Positions 31,003 through 43,551 of a stretch of DNA of 64,000 bases are shown in pieces. Both the position numbers and the translations under genes were made by a program. Origin of the DNA: Pyropia haitanensis (lineage: Eukaryota > Rhodophyta > Bangiophyceae > Bangiales > Bangiaceae); contig SDUX01000006.1 in assembly GCA_008729055.1 (NCBI GenBank), forward strand, positions 3,708,842 to 3,772,841, written 5' to 3'. Every line of letters starts with the position of its first letter. Positions within the stretch are counted from its first letter, which is position 1. The notes under the pieces were generated by a model that had not been told where the DNA came from, ran no database searches, and was given only the letters and a program-made list of their open reading frames with translations.

Positions 31003-34000
31003 TGAGTCGGGCGCCAACGGGCAAGACGCCCGACATCATGCCCTTGTCCCCGACGAAACCGTCCAAGGGACGCATCACTCACATCCTTAGTAAGGATCAC
31101 CAGCATTACACGATTGCTGCATGCGTGGGACCAAGTCTCAACGCTACAAGAAGTATGAGACCGACGCTCGACACCAAAGCCGGTATCAACCTTATCCGAA
31201 CGGATATGTTGCCCAACGATTGGCATAGATTTTCGGAACCACTTGATCGGAGCCCCCGCATCGTCGACGCGAATGGTCAGCGGATGAAGATCCCGTACGC
31301 CATTTATCTCTACGTGAACACAGGCGGCGTACAAGCCTTTGCGCGCTTTTTAGTCTCTAGCAACTTGGCGGTGCCGGGCATTCTTGGCACCAAGTTCATT
31401 AATTAACATGTGGAAGAGATCCACCCACGAGAGAAGCGCATCGTTTGGCGCAAGAGCAACTCGAATGAGGAGCTCTGCTCATCGCCGATCTTGTCAATCA
31501 ACGTTTAGGACGAGAATGTCCCACAGTGGACGGAGCAGGCCTCCAAGGTAACGTCGTGCAAACGTATTTCTATCCCAGCCAAATCCGAGGCCTGGGTCAT
31601 GGCCAACTGCTCGACCCCTGGGTTCGTAACCCTGACGCCCAACTTCTCGTCAAGGTGTGCAACTTTGGCCCCACCAAGAAGGTCCTTAGGAAAGGTACCA
31701 TACTTGCCTCTGCTGAGGCATATGAGGGCCCGATCCTCGTGGCCGATATTGCAATCTACAACCTTGATAATGACGACATGGCATTATCCTCGCTCAAGGA
31801 CATCGACCTTAGCGCTACACCCGCGCACCTCCACGTCCAAGTCCGTGAAGTGCTGTCGAAGCACGCAAAGATGTGGGACGGGACACTCGGTGTCATCCGT
31901 GCTACGGAGCACGCCGTACACGTGCCGGAGGGGGCGGCACCTATGCGGGCCTAACCCTACCGAAGAGGGCCGTTCAAACGGCAGATCATTGCCGACCAAG
32001 TCAACAAAAAGCTACGGATGAAGGTCATACGACCAAGTCATAGCCATTGGGCAAGCCCTGTTGTCATTGTCCCCAAAAAAAACGGCAAGGCACGCTTTTG
32101 CGTTGACTACCGGCGACTCAACGCCATCACCGAGAAAGATTCTTACCCTATTCCAAGAATGGACGACTGCCTTGACTCTTTGGGTGATGCCACCTACTTC
32201 ACGTCCTTGGACTGCACTGCCGGTTACTGGCAGGTTCCCTTACGGGAATCTGACAAGGAGAACTCGGTGTTCACGTGCCACTACGGAACGTTTGACTACA
32301 ATACCATGCTTTTTGGCCTGACCACCGCGCCCGCCACGTTCCAACGCGCACTGGATATTATCTTGTCTGGGCTCAAGTGGCAGGTCTGCCTTGTCTACTT
32401 CAACGATGTCATAATCTTATCTGCCTCGGCAGAACAACACATCAAGCATGTGGACAAGATCCTCACGCGGATGCGTCAATCCGGCGAGACCCTCACCCTT
32501 TAGAAATGCACGTGGTTTGCCCGCGAGGTCGAGTACCTCGGTCACATGGTGACACCGGGGCAACTGCACGTGCATAACGAGAACACGGAGGCACTGCGCA
32601 ATGCAGCGTTCCCCACTACCAAGACGCAGCTAAAAAGCTTCCTTGGCATGTGCAATGTATACCGACGCTTTGTAAAGGACTTCACCAAGAAGGCCAGACC
32701 ACTTAACGACTTGACCAAGAAAGAGGTCCCTGCACAGCTTCCTAAGCCTACCGATGAAGCCATCGCGTCCTTCGACGACCTACATAACGTCTTGTTCACA
32801 CCGCCAGTATTGGCGTTGCCAAAGCACGGGCACAAGTTTGTCGTCGATGTCGACGCGTGTGCAGACCAACGTGGTTGCACGCTGCTCTAGGAGGACACGA
32901 ACAAGGAGCTCCACCCAATCGGGTGTTGGAGTCATTCGCTGACCCCAGCCGTACAGAACTACGGCTTGACAGACAGAGAATGTCTGGGAGTGGTATGGAG
33001 CGTCCTCAAGCTCCGCTACTTCCTTGAAGGACAGCGCTTCCTGGTACGCACCGACCACCAGAGCTTAAGCTGAATCTACAGCTCATCGGACCAGAGTGGC
33101 CGCTTGATGCGATGGCGCGTACGGCTATCCGAGTTTACGTTTAACGTGCAATACAAGCCGGGTGCTTCGCATCACGCACCCGACTTTCTGTCTCGAGCAG
33201 ACAACACCGCCGGCACTGAGCCCATCGACGACGATATCCCTTGTCTTGCGTTGGCCGAGACGGCCGACAGTCTAGTGGAGGGGAGGTACACGGGCCCGGA
33301 CGCTTCCAAGCCCGTGGAGTACAACGACATCATCGAGGCCCAGCAGTCAGACGACTTTTGCCGCTCCATCTCCGAGCGTATTGCCAAGAAGTTGCCAACA
33401 AGCTTCTTTGTGCACCCCTCGGCTGGACTTCTTCGCAAGTCGCCCTACGGCGAACAGCTGGTCGTCCCGATTGCCTTGCGAAAGCGCATCCTAGCGCTGG
33501 AACACCAGAGTCCCCTTGCGGGACACCCCGGTACAAACCGGATGTACTACGCCATGCGGCGAAAGTACTACTGGCCGTCTATGATCACAGACATTCACGG
33601 CACGGTTACAATGAGCCCCGGCTCTGCCCAGAACAGCCTGGCACGGAGACGTCATGCGACGCCCCTGACGCTGTTTCCGGCAACTGAGCCGTCGACGCAG
33701 CTGTCGGTCGACATCCTTGGCCCCCTGATACAGTCTAAGGCGGGAAACAAGTTCGTCCTTGTTATCACAGACCGCTTTTCAAAGCTGACCAAGTGCGTTG
33801 CCCTGTGCAAGATTACAGCCATCGGCGTCGTTTCCCCCATCCTCGAGGCATGGGCCGCTTGCTATGGTCCTCCGGACACTATCTTGTCGGACCAAGGACC
33901 CCAGTTCATGTCCAAGTTCTTCATCGCGGTTGTGAAGATGCTCGGCACTGAGACAGTGCGTACCACGGCCTACCACCCACGGACCAACGGTCAATTAGAG

Positions 34001-35377
34001 CGATACAACCGCACTATTGCTACGCAGTTGCGCCACTATGTGGCCGACGACCCCGCGCACTGGGACGAGTTATTACCCGTGCTCACCATGGCTTACAACT
34101 CCCAGCCCCACCGGTCGACGGGCATCGCTCTTTTTGAGCTGGTTATCCCCCGCAGGATTCCCAACCTGCAGGTCAAGAACCTCCCCCCGGGCACATCCGT
34201 CAAGCACGGTGGCCTTAAAGACGGTTCAGCCCTGTCCCGCAAGCGTGAGTTCATGGCTCACTTACGCAAGCGTATACCCGACGTGGTGAAAGCTCTGCGT
34301 AAGACGCAGCAACGCTATAAGCGCAACTTCGACGCAGGGGTCTCCCCGCGCAACGCTAGACTCCGCGTTGGTGACTATGTCTACACAAAACAATACACGC
34401 GAGAGCGTAAGCTGCGAATCAGAGCAGTCGGCCCCTTCGTTATACTGGACGGTGACGACTCTACTTACTTCATAGACGTCGATGGGGAGGAGGTGCGCGT
34501 GAATAGTGACCATGTCACGCCCGCCCCTCGCCCTGCAGGTGCGGACAATACACCGCCCCCATTACTGGACAAGCTAGACAACCCCCGAACTCAACCGGAG
34601 GATGAGGACGAGTATTTCGTTGAAAAAATCGTCGGTATTCGCAAAGAGGATGGCGAATACCAAGCCAACGTCAGGTAGTTGGACTACGACCGCAGAAATG
34701 ACACCTGGGAGGCGCTCAGTCAACTCCCACGAAACGTGGTCATGCGCCACCGTCGGCGTATCAAGAAGGTCATACCTGGGTACGACTGGCGCCCCCAGGG
34801 GGCGCGACAGTCACCAAGACTCCGGCCTGCGAGCCCCAACGGGGATTCGGTGATGCTTGTTGCAACGCCTGACACGTGGCAGCCACGTGTCTCCGACATA
34901 CACGTGGATATTCACGGTCGGATTGTGGCTTGCGTGGTCTGGCAATCTGAGCACTTGGAGAAGTCGGAACACGTGCCACATTATTACATGCGCCTTAACA
35001 CCCGTTACGGGCCCCATACGGTGGTATGGCCTCCCACGACGAAGTCAAAAGACACAAAACGGGAGGAGCTACAGCCCGACGAGGCCGACCCCATTGACGA
35101 TCACACCTGGTCCACAGGGAGCCTCTGGCTTGCGCCCCCACCGTCAGCGGTTTTCCAGGTCGTTGACCTGACCATCGGTCACCAAGCCGCCGCCACCGTC
35201 GTCCTCCCCCTTTGGGAACACGCGCAGCGGTACGGCCGGGCGTTGAGCCGCTCGTTCGAGTACGAGGTTTTACCAAGTGCCTCCCTCGGGCTCCGTACAG
35301 ACCCCTCACCCGCGTGGGCCATGGTAGCGTTCCGTTTTGAACGCACCTTCCCAGGTAAGTGGCGCGCCACAGTCTAA
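30987..35377 (+). pseudogene. pol: Element A pol, decayed
   Basis: Co-linear with B pol: protease-like region (TLDTKAGINLI), RT, RNase H, integrase, chromodomain and the C-terminal domain. In-frame stops lie at 31404, 31506, 31952, 32501, 32888, 33071 and 34676, with a frameshift between 31508 and 31526. Several stops are explained by C-to-T or G-to-A changes against the B codon (CAA, CAG or TGG). The RT catalytic motif has become YFND (YLDD in B). The final domain keeps GPHT and the FEYEVLP block, but DLFA is lost and NPP reads APPP, so it could not be catalytic. Dead. Confidence 0.92.
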
Positions 35378-35525
35378 GGTTTAGGCCGCCGCCGGCAACA
35401 CCCACACTACGGGACTGAAACGCACCAACGTGCACACATGCAGACACACAAGCACACACCAAAAAAGAACAAGCAAGAACAAGCACAAGACCGGACCACT
35501 TGTCACCCAATCATGCCGATGGTGA

Positions 35526-36608
35526 TCACGCACCACCACGGTACTGGTCACACGACCGACGACGACTCGGCCCACAGTCCCCCTCATTGGAGCCACGACG
35601 GCGTCGACCAATTGCCGACGCCTGAATCTCCGCGACGCTGAAAACAGCAACCGCGTCCTCTTCCGCCTGGCGCTCCCTTGCCCCGCGATGCTCGTCTAGC
35701 GCAGCCGCAAAGGCTTCAAAGAGCGCACCAGGCTCCGACGCCGTGACGGCAGCACGGCCAAGAGATTGGATAACCGCCGTCTGCGGCATCCCGTCCAGGG
35801 ACCGCACCGTCGCATGCAGCTCTGCGAGCGCACGGACAAACACCTGCACCAGGCATTCTGCCACGGCATCACCCGTGATGCGGACACCGTCCAACGAGGC
35901 AACGGCCTCCTCGCCAAGGAAGACTGCCAGTTAACGACGCATAACTTCCGTGCTCCACACCCGCCCTAAGGCACCACCCCCGCTGTGAGGCACAGCAGTG
36001 GAAGCGCGGGGCTGAGAAGGTCGCTGCAGTCGCGGCACCCACCCGCCCCCTCGGCCGTACCGACCACTGAGCCCCTCTCCACCACGCGGACCACTACGGC
36101 CACAACCGCCACGACGGGCAGCCATGGCCCTGTCGCGCTCGCGCGCCCGCGCCTGGACCGCGCTGACCCACGCGCCCGACGGCGCGGCATCAGTTGTACA
36201 CCCAAACGCCAGTCAACCGACCGGCGCGGTGGTTTTGAAACCCGGACGGGCGTCCCACTGCGCGAACGCGACCGGGACCGCGTCCCCGAACGGTACCTGG
36301 ATTGCCGACGGCCCCCATCACCAGCTCCCTGAGCACCAACCGCCTGGTCCTCCTCGGCCGTTGCACCCGCCTCTGGCGACACCGACCGAGACGCTGACCC
36401 GTCACGACTGCCAGCCTGGCCCGATGGCGAAGCTGAGCGCGACGGCGAACGGCCACGAGGCGAACCACGCCCAGGCGACGCCGGCGCTTGCCGCGGCGGC
36501 AACTCCTCAGCCACGACCGCGGGACGGGTGCGGTGGTCAAACCCACGAAACGGGTGCCCAAGCGCAAAGCCGTACTCGGCGGTCGCGTCCAAGACGACGT
36601 GTACCGCC
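35526..36608 (-). pseudogene. Element A antisense ORF, C-terminal part
   Basis: Minus strand, convergent with pol. It carries EYGFALGHPFRGF (counterpart of QEYGFAALECL in B) and an Arg/Ser-rich stretch (SRSASPSGQ, RSRSRSRSGTP). After a frame change near 35900-35965 comes a C-terminal helical segment (VRSLDGMPQTAVIQSLGRAA, then FAAALDE and FSVAEIQ) that lines up with the end of the B protein. Insertion of D at 36608 and frame changes make it a pseudogene. Homology to B at both ends shows this ORF belongs to the element family. Confidence 0.7.
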
Positions 36609-37129
36609 TGTGACAAACCCCGAATCTGGGTTTGAATATTCGGAGCAAGTGGCTCAGAATTGAGATTGGATTTCACCCGACCCATGAGTGAAATATTCCG
36701 ATTTCAGCTCGAAGTTCCGACTGGGACTTTCGGCACCCCATTTGCAGAGTATTGCAGTGGTTCGTATCTTGGGGATTTTTGCGCGGGAGCCAGACGGATT
36801 TCTACGCTTGCTTGCTTTGATTGTGGAGCCTTTTTATTGGGTGGTCTGAGTGTTCATTTTTTGCGTGTTTTACGAGGGGTGTGCGCGCGCATGCGTGCAC
36901 ACGAGGGTTTATATGCGCGGGACAGCAAGGCGGGGAGGGCCCCCCTTGGCTGCCAAGAAAACTCCGTCTGGCTCCGACACATCTTGTTCGTACCTTGGCG
37001 AGTCGGCCACTCGTCACACGCAAGTCGCGTGTTGGTGTTGCACGGGTTGCTTCCGGTGTTCCAAGTTGGGACCCGAGCGTGCGTGTTCCGCCCCCACAAG
37101 TTGTGGGTCGGCGTAGCCGTACTGCTACA
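36609..37129 (+). repeat. Element D 5' LTR
   Basis: Starts TGTGACAAACC, ends GTACTGCTACA. TATA box TTTATAT at 36908-36914 in the context GGGTTTATATGCGCGG. It shares a core, including 20 bp around 36782-36801, with solo LTR E. Confidence 0.96.
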
Positions 37130-37131
37130 GT

Positions 37132-37149
37132 TGGTGGATCAGCGGGGGA
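37132..37149 (+). other. Element D primer-binding site
   Basis: TGGTGGATCAGCGGGGG follows the LTR after two bases. It is related to, but not identical with, the A and B sites, suggesting the same or a sister primer tRNA. Confidence 0.7.
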
Positions 37150-37436
37150 GAGGACATCGACTCGGAGTCCCCTCCTTTGGTGGGGAAACTGAGTTGGTTT
37201 CTCTCCCCCTACGGCACCGTGACTTCGGGCCGTCTCATCGACTCCCCCTCGTACTCCGAGGTTCGCGGGGCGACAAGGTGAGCGTCCGGAGTTCGGACGG
37301 GGCCACGGAGTAACGACCCCTCACCGCTTTCGTCGCGTAAGCGGAGGGGCGGTTGTGTTCCGTGCTCCCACGCCGACGATCCCCGACTCTGGGCACCGTA
37401 ACGTCATTTTGGTGACTCAACTTGAGTCCCGGAGTG

Positions 37437-39197
37437 ATGGCGGGCGCGGAAGACTCTCCCGCCGCGCCGTTTGTACCTGGGGAGGGGGAGCGGATGCGTC
37501 CCCCTTCGGGCGGAGTACCCCCCAGGACGGGCAGCGTGGATGAGTCGGGTCGCCAGGGGCGACCCCTTCGGCGTTCGGCCAGGTTCCGACCTACGCCATC
37601 CTCCGTCGACTCGAGCGGAGGTCGCCCTCCTCCGGCGGGTGTGCCGAGCCAAACTCCGGCTCAGGTGCCCCTACCGGAGGACGATGACACTCTCTTCGGC
37701 ACGGGACTGCCGGCCTTGGGTGCTGGGGGCAGAGGCTCCGTACCCCGGAACGGCGAGTCCGCGCCCCCTTTGGTTCCGGAAGGACCGGGCGGTAGCTCAA
37801 GTCGAGCTCCGCCGGGGTCCACCGGGAGCCTGGATGCCAGTGTGGTGACAGCCATCGCACAAGTTGTGCGTGAGGAGGTGGGGCGGGCGCTACAGGAAAA
37901 GTCTCCTGCGCCTGGGCAGGCCTCCCGGCATGAGCGGCGTGGGGAGCAAGTTGCTCCCCGCCGAAAGTACCGTTCTCGTTCGCCTGCCCACTCGAGCGAG
38001 GCGTCGAGTGGGGAGGAGGCCGTTCGACATGGACGGCAGGAGCCACGGGATCCTCCCAAAGTCCGGGAGATTCCCAAGAAGATAGTGGTTAACAATCCTC
38101 TATACGCGGACGTCTTCGACTGTGAGACGTACGCGTTGGTCAACAAGTCGGTGACCTACACTAACCGCCAGGCCCATACTCTGGGCCGGCGCAAGAAGGA
38201 CGTGGCTCAGTCCTTCGGGGTCCGGTCTGAGTGGGACGGGACCCCGCCACTGAAGGTCTTCCAGTTTTTGCGTAAGTTCGCAAAAGCCTGCGATGACAAT
38301 GATGTCTCTGAAGCAGAGGCGTTCTTCATGCTTCAGGACTTCACCAAGAAGCCACTCCGCTCCGAGGTGATGAGCGTCATGCCAAGTCGGCATGGCGGCA
38401 ACCCCGGTGAGGTCTCCTCCTACTTGGAGTTGATCAACTGGGTGTTGCGCTACCACGCGGACGAGGCGTCTCTCGCCGCGCAGGTAGAGGAGTTTAATCG
38501 TGCCACCCAGAGTGAGGGTGAGGACGAGCGGACGTTCGCAGAGAGACTCCGTCAGCTGAACGTCCTTTGTGGATTTATTCATCCACAAGGCGTCATCAAA
38601 GGGCGTTTTGTGGAGGGTGTCCACCGTTCCGCTCGCGCGACTGTGCGCGAGCGCAACACGCCTGGCATGACGCTGGCCGAGTTGGCCCGCGTCGCCCAAA
38701 CCAAGGGTGAAGAGTACCGTTGGATCGTGTCTGACCAACGGAAGGAGAGAGAGAAGGAGACTAAGAGCGCGGAGGCGACTCGCCTTCGTCGCGCGGCCAG
38801 GGCGGCCCAGTACCCTCGGGTACGCTCGGCTGTGGCAGCTACCTCAACTCAAGAGGAAGCTGCTGTCGTGGCGGCCATCCCGGAAACTCCCCAGGGAAAG
38901 GCGACGCCACCGACATCAAAGAGCGACCGGCCGTGTTGGCAGTGCTCGAAGACGGGTCACTGGGCGTCTCAGTGCCCCGCCTTGGACTCGCGTCTGCGAG
39001 CCATCTTGGCTCGCAGCATGAGTATTGGGACCCGGGGAACTCCCCCGAGTTCCCGCTCCAACCCGACTCGGGTTGGTGCCATTACCCAACAGGGGCCGGA
39101 GGGGACTGACAAGAGTCTTGAGGAGGGGGAGGCACCCACCTCAAGCTCGAGTGAAAGTACCCCTTCCTCATCCGACTCGGGTGAGGGAAACGCCTAG
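37437..39197 (+). CDS. gag: Element D Gag protein
   Basis: 586 residues from the first in-frame ATG; the frame is open slightly further upstream without an ATG. A Pro/Gly/Ser-rich N-terminus is followed by a capsid-like helical domain (CETYALVNKSVTYTNRQ, VFQFLRKFAKACDDND, DERTFAERLRQLNVLC). The Lys/Arg-rich region precedes zinc knuckle CWQCSKTGHWASQC near 38935. The tail is Ser/Glu-rich. The stop (TAG 39195-39197) lies two codons after the slippery heptamer. Confidence 0.92.
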   Translation: MAGAEDSPAAPFVPGEGERMRPPSGGVPPRTGSVDESGRQGRPLRRSARFRPTPSSVDSSGGRPPPAGVPSQTPAQVPLPEDDDTLFGTGLPALGAGGRGSVPRNGESAPPLVPEGPGGSSSRAPPGSTGSLDASVVTAIAQVVREEVGRALQEKSPAPGQASRHERRGEQVAPRRKYRSRSPAHSSEASSGEEAVRHGRQEPRDPPKVREIPKKIVVNNPLYADVFDCETYALVNKSVTYTNRQAHTLGRRKKDVAQSFGVRSEWDGTPPLKVFQFLRKFAKACDDNDVSEAEAFFMLQDFTKKPLRSEVMSVMPSRHGGNPGEVSSYLELINWVLRYHADEASLAAQVEEFNRATQSEGEDERTFAERLRQLNVLCGFIHPQGVIKGRFVEGVHRSARATVRERNTPGMTLAELARVAQTKGEEYRWIVSDQRKEREKETKSAEATRLRRAARAAQYPRVRSAVAATSTQEEAAVVAAIPETPQGKATPPTSKSDRPCWQCSKTGHWASQCPALDSRLRAILARSMSIGTRGTPPSSRSNPTRVGAITQQGPEGTDKSLEEGEAPTSSSSESTPSSSDSGEGNA

Positions 39198-39241
39198 CCG
39201 CTGGAGTCGAGTTGACCCCACAGACCTCGGCGGCAGGTCAA
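39185..39241 (+). promoter_or_regulatory. -1 frameshift signal of element D
   Basis: GGGAAAC (39185-39191) is in register in the gag frame. After 5 nt an 8-bp stem with two G-U pairs can form: GCCGCTGG (39197-39204) with TCGGCGGC (39227-39234). TTGACC in its loop (39212-39217) could also pair with GGTCAA (39236-39241). The 1-nt connector makes a full pseudoknot sterically doubtful. The pol frame is -1 to gag and open from the heptamer. Confidence 0.82.
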
Positions 39242-42200
39242 GGGGAACTTCACCCAACGCCGACTCATGGGCGGGTGAAGCTCTTACAACGCCCTCGAGG
39301 GGTGAGACCTCAAGGCAAGGCCCCCTCGCGGCGATACGACCCAAGTCGGATCGTATCTGTCTTGGTAGGGAGTAACTACCAAGTCGCAGCCAGACTTTGG
39401 CTGTACGATGGGTATGAGTTTGCTTCCCGTGTCATAGTCGACACGGGTTCGCCGGTATCCCTCATCAGGCAAGAGTTGTTGCCTGAGGGAGTCGAGGTGA
39501 GTCCAGTTGACCGCTCGACGTGGCGTATGTTTGATGTCAATGGGGGACTCCTCCCCATTGTGGGTTCAATTGCATTGAGTGTATGCATTGGGTCATACCA
39601 GACTGAGGTGACCTTTGGGGTTGTACCACGCATGTCGGTCCCAGTACTCCTGGGTACCGACTACGTGGACACCCACGTACCCGAAGTCCGGGGACCCGAA
39701 CGGTTTATTCGCATGCTCAATGGGGAAACTGTCCCCATCTTGCGTAAAGGGGCCACTGTCTCCCCGAAGACTCCCAAGCCACGGGAGAGTCCTCGTAAGA
39801 CAGATGGCAGCACTGAGTCGGTGCATGTGCTGAAGGGAGTGTGCATTCCTCCCCGGTCGAGGACGTATGTACAAGTTCGTACATCGTTTCAGGGAAACGG
39901 GTTTGTATTCCCCCTCGACAAGACACATGAGAAGCACCAGGTGCAAGTTGCACCTGGACCCATGACTTGTGGGACTGACCAGACCTGGGTCGTCGAGGTC
40001 CTCAATGTGTCGAAGACTCCTCGACGCATCCCCCGTGGGATGAAGATCGCGAGCATCTCCACCCACGAGGGGAATGTCACCGCTGTGACTCAACAGCAGT
40101 GGACGGCAATGGAGGAGAAGACTCCCTTTCCTCCTGACCCAAAGCCGTCGGCAGACTCGCCGACGGTGCACCGGGAAAATGTCCCGAAGTGCCTGCATGA
40201 TCGCTTGGATAAACTCATCCAACAGCACCACAAGTTGTGGAATGGTGACCTTGGACTCATCAAGGCCACCGAACACAAAATCATGTTGAAGCCTGGGGTC
40301 AAGCCAGTCCGCTTGAACCCCTACCGTATGGGCCCTGCCTCTCGGGAACTTACCCGGAGGCAGGTCCAACAGATGAAGGACCTTGGGGTCATTGAGCCAA
40401 GCTCAGGCGAGTGGGCCAGCCCCATAGTCCTGGTGCCCAAACCCGACGGCACCATGCGGTTCTGCATTGATTACCGCAAGTTGAACGAACGGACGGTAAA
40501 GGACAGTTACCCTTTACCCCGTATGGACGATTGCCTCGACTCACTTGGCGAGGCAAAGTTCTTCTCCACGTTGGACTGCAACGCGGGGTACTGGCAGATC
40601 CCCATACGTAAGGAGGATCGGCCACTCACGGCCTTCACGTGTCACTGTGGAGTTTATCAGTGCGTGAGGTTGCCGTTTGGGCTATGCAATGCACCTGCGA
40701 CTTTCCAGCGTGCTATTGACATGATACTTGCCGGAGTCAAATGGCAGTATGCCCTCGTCTATTTAGACGACATCATTGTGTTCTCCGGAACTGCCGAAGA
40801 ACACTTGTCCCACTTGGACAATGTGTTCACCCTGCTGAGTAGGGCAGGAGTGACACTGAAGCCAGCCAAGTGCCACCTCTTCAGTAACGAGGTGGCCTAC
40901 CTAGGTCATGTGGTTCGACCAGGTAGCATCAGTGTCAACGAGAAAAACCTCGTGGCACTGCGTCGGGCGAGTTACCCCGTGACGCAGACACAGCTCAGGA
41001 GTTTTCTGGGCATGTGCAATGTGTACAGACGCTTCACGGCGAACTTTGCCAAAGTGTCTGCAGCCTTGAACCGCTTGGTAAGTCCCAAGCGGCCCAAGCG
41101 CCTCGACCCTCCGACCCGAGAGGAGCGAGAAGCGTTTGAGAGGTTGAAAGAACTTCTTTGCAACCCGCCGGTGTTGGCCATCCCCAGACTCGGGGGCCAC
41201 TACATCATAGGTGTGGACGCGAGTTACGACCAACTTGGTTGTTGCTTGCTCCAACAACAGACCACGGGCGAGTACCTGCCCGTGGGCTACTACAGTAAGG
41301 GCCTGTCCCCGGCACAGAAGAACTACACTGTGACGGAGCTGGAAGGCCTGGGCGTAGTATGGGCAGTCACCATGCTACGACCCTACATCGAAGGAGGGAG
41401 GTTCCTCGTTCGATGTGATCACCGAGCCCTGAAGTGGATACTTACCACTACAGCGTGCTCGAATAATTGACTCAATCGATGGCGACTTCGCCTCGCTGAG
41501 TTTGACTTCGACGTTGAGTATAAGTCGGGTCAAAAGCACGCGGTTGCGGACGCCATGTCTCGCATACCGACGGATGGGTACGACTCGGTACCCATCCCAG
41601 AGGAAATCCCTCATGTGGGAGTCACCACACGGTCAGGGTCAGTACTCGACCCGAGGCGGCCGGAGATGGCCCGCCTCCTACCCCTGCCTAAGGACAAACT
41701 CGTCCAGGCACAAGAGTCTGACAAACTCTGTCAGCAACTCAAGAAGGAGTTGGACAGTCCCGAACCAACTCGGTTTTTCTTGAGTGAAGACGGCATTTTA
41801 TGCCGGCGGGGACATACCCAAGGAGAACAACAAGTTGTTGTTCCCGAGAGTCTGAGGAAGGACATCCTCCAACGGGAACACTCCTCACCGTTGGGTGCCC
41901 ACCCAGGGTCGACTAAGTTGTATCAGACCCTGAGGAAAAAATATTATTGGCCATCACTTGTGGCTGATGTGTATGGGCATGTGGCCTCGTGCGCGACTTG
42001 CGCACAGAACCGACTCATGGAGGCCAGGGAGACGTCCACTATGCGCCTCTTCCCTGCGACAGAGCCGTTCGCAGCGATTGCCGTGGACCTACTTGGTCCA
42101 CTGCCTCGGACACCAGAAGGGTATGAGTACCTTCTGGTGATGTGTGATCGCTTTACTAAGCTCACACGGGTGGCCCCACTCAAGGACACCACTGCCTTGG

Positions 42201-43177
42201 ACGTCTTGAGCGAGTTGCTCGACGTCTGGATAGCCAGTTATGGTATCCCGGACTCTGTCCTTTCGGACAACGGACCGCAGTTCGCGTCCGTCCTATACCA
42301 GGGAGTCCTGAAGATGCTCGGGGTGGAAACAAACTACGCCACCCCGTACCACCCCCAGACTAATGGGCAGGTGGAGCGCTTCAATAAGACACTAGTGCGC
42401 CAGTTGCGTCACTATGTGCACGACCATGTAGTCACATGGGCGCGCTACGCGTCACTACTTGTGACAGCGTACAACTCCCAAGTGCACAGTAGCACGGGAG
42501 AGGCACCGTTTGCCTTTGTATGTCTACGGCGACTCAAGCCAGTGGCCATTGAACGCCTCACCCAGACTGAGGGTGACACGTCGACCCAAACTCCGGGTCA
42601 AGCTAAGGCCGCCCTCCTCCATAAATTGGAAGAGATGATACCCCTTGTCCAGAAGACCATGGACAAGGCGCAGGCGAGGTACAAAAAGAATTTCGACATC
42701 CGAGTTCGGAGTCGACGTACCCCCCTCCGAGTTGGAGAATGGGTGTACGTGAATGCCCACGACAAACCGGGCGGGAAATTGGTCTTCAAGACTCTGGGAC
42801 CATATCAAATATTGAAGACGGATGGGCGTCGGTTGACCATCGAGAGTGACGATGGCATCCGTACTATCAATGGGAATCACGCAACTCGCGCTCCCGAACC
42901 ACCCGAGGGAGACCCAGCTTGGGCTCGGGCACTCAAGGCATGGCAAGTCCCAGCCTTGCCGTCAACTTCCAATAAGCCAATGGAAGCCGTGTTCGATAAA
43001 TTCGTCGGACACGGGTACGATGAATCGGGGCGACTCATGCTCCGTGTCAGATGGTTTGGGTATGGGTCGGACTCCGACACATGGGAATATGTGGAGGACC
43101 TTCCAACTGAGAAGGTCCGTCGGTATTGCCACGTGGCAAAAATACCTGTGAGGCGTCGCCCAACTCAGGCGACGTAG
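39185..43177 (+). pseudogene. pol: Element D pol with one nonsense codon
   Basis: Protease VDTGSP (about 39436-39453); RT with FCIDYRKLNE and YLDD (40760-40771); RNase H (GVDASYDQLGC, CDHRALKW). A single TGA at 41468-41470 sits between RNase H and the connector, probably a CGA-to-TGA change. The same frame then continues to integrase (HHCC finger about 41870-42005; AVDLLGPLP, LSDNGPQF, GQVERFN), a GPY-type module (LGPYQIL) and a chromodomain (about 42986-43130; VRWFGYGSDSDTWE). No Dam-like domain follows. Apart from the one stop it is full length. Stop readthrough is conceivable but unsupported. Confidence 0.9.
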
Positions 43178-43283
43178 CCAGAGGTACGTCACCCCCACCC
43201 CAAAGTCGGGGAGGGGGATGACTCCCCCCACTGAGTCAAGTAGGGGGGAGGTGTCACAGTCGATACCAACAAAACAAAATTCT

Positions 43284-43440
43284 TCTTGATCATTAAGGGG
43301 GGGGACACGACCCACGCCCCCGCCGACATCTTGACCAACTTGGTGATGTAGAGCTCTGGAGGGGGGACACGACCCACGCCCCCCGTCACCACCCCTTGAC
43401 CGACTTGGCGAGGGCGAGCTCCGCGGGAAGTGGGACGACT
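43284..43440 (+). repeat. Imperfect direct repeat in the D tail
   Basis: GGGGGGACACGACCCACGCC followed by a TTGACC-ACTTGG block occurs at about 43300 and again about 65 bp on. An A-rich tract (43488-43510) follows. No ORF of interest. This is the non-coding tail between pol and the 3' LTR. Confidence 0.7.
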
Positions 43441-43551
43441 CCACCCACGACCCGTAACACCTCCCCCGACTCAAGCACATAAAAAGACAAAAGAAAAAAA
43501 AAAAAAAAAAATAATAATGGGGGGGGGGAACCGACTCGCGTCACCCCCACC

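Noticed and set aside
39197..39241. Full H-type pseudoknot in the D frameshift region
   Set aside because: Both stems can be drawn, but only one nucleotide connects stem 1 to stem 2, too short to cross an 8-bp stem. I keep only the hairpin with possible alternative pairing.
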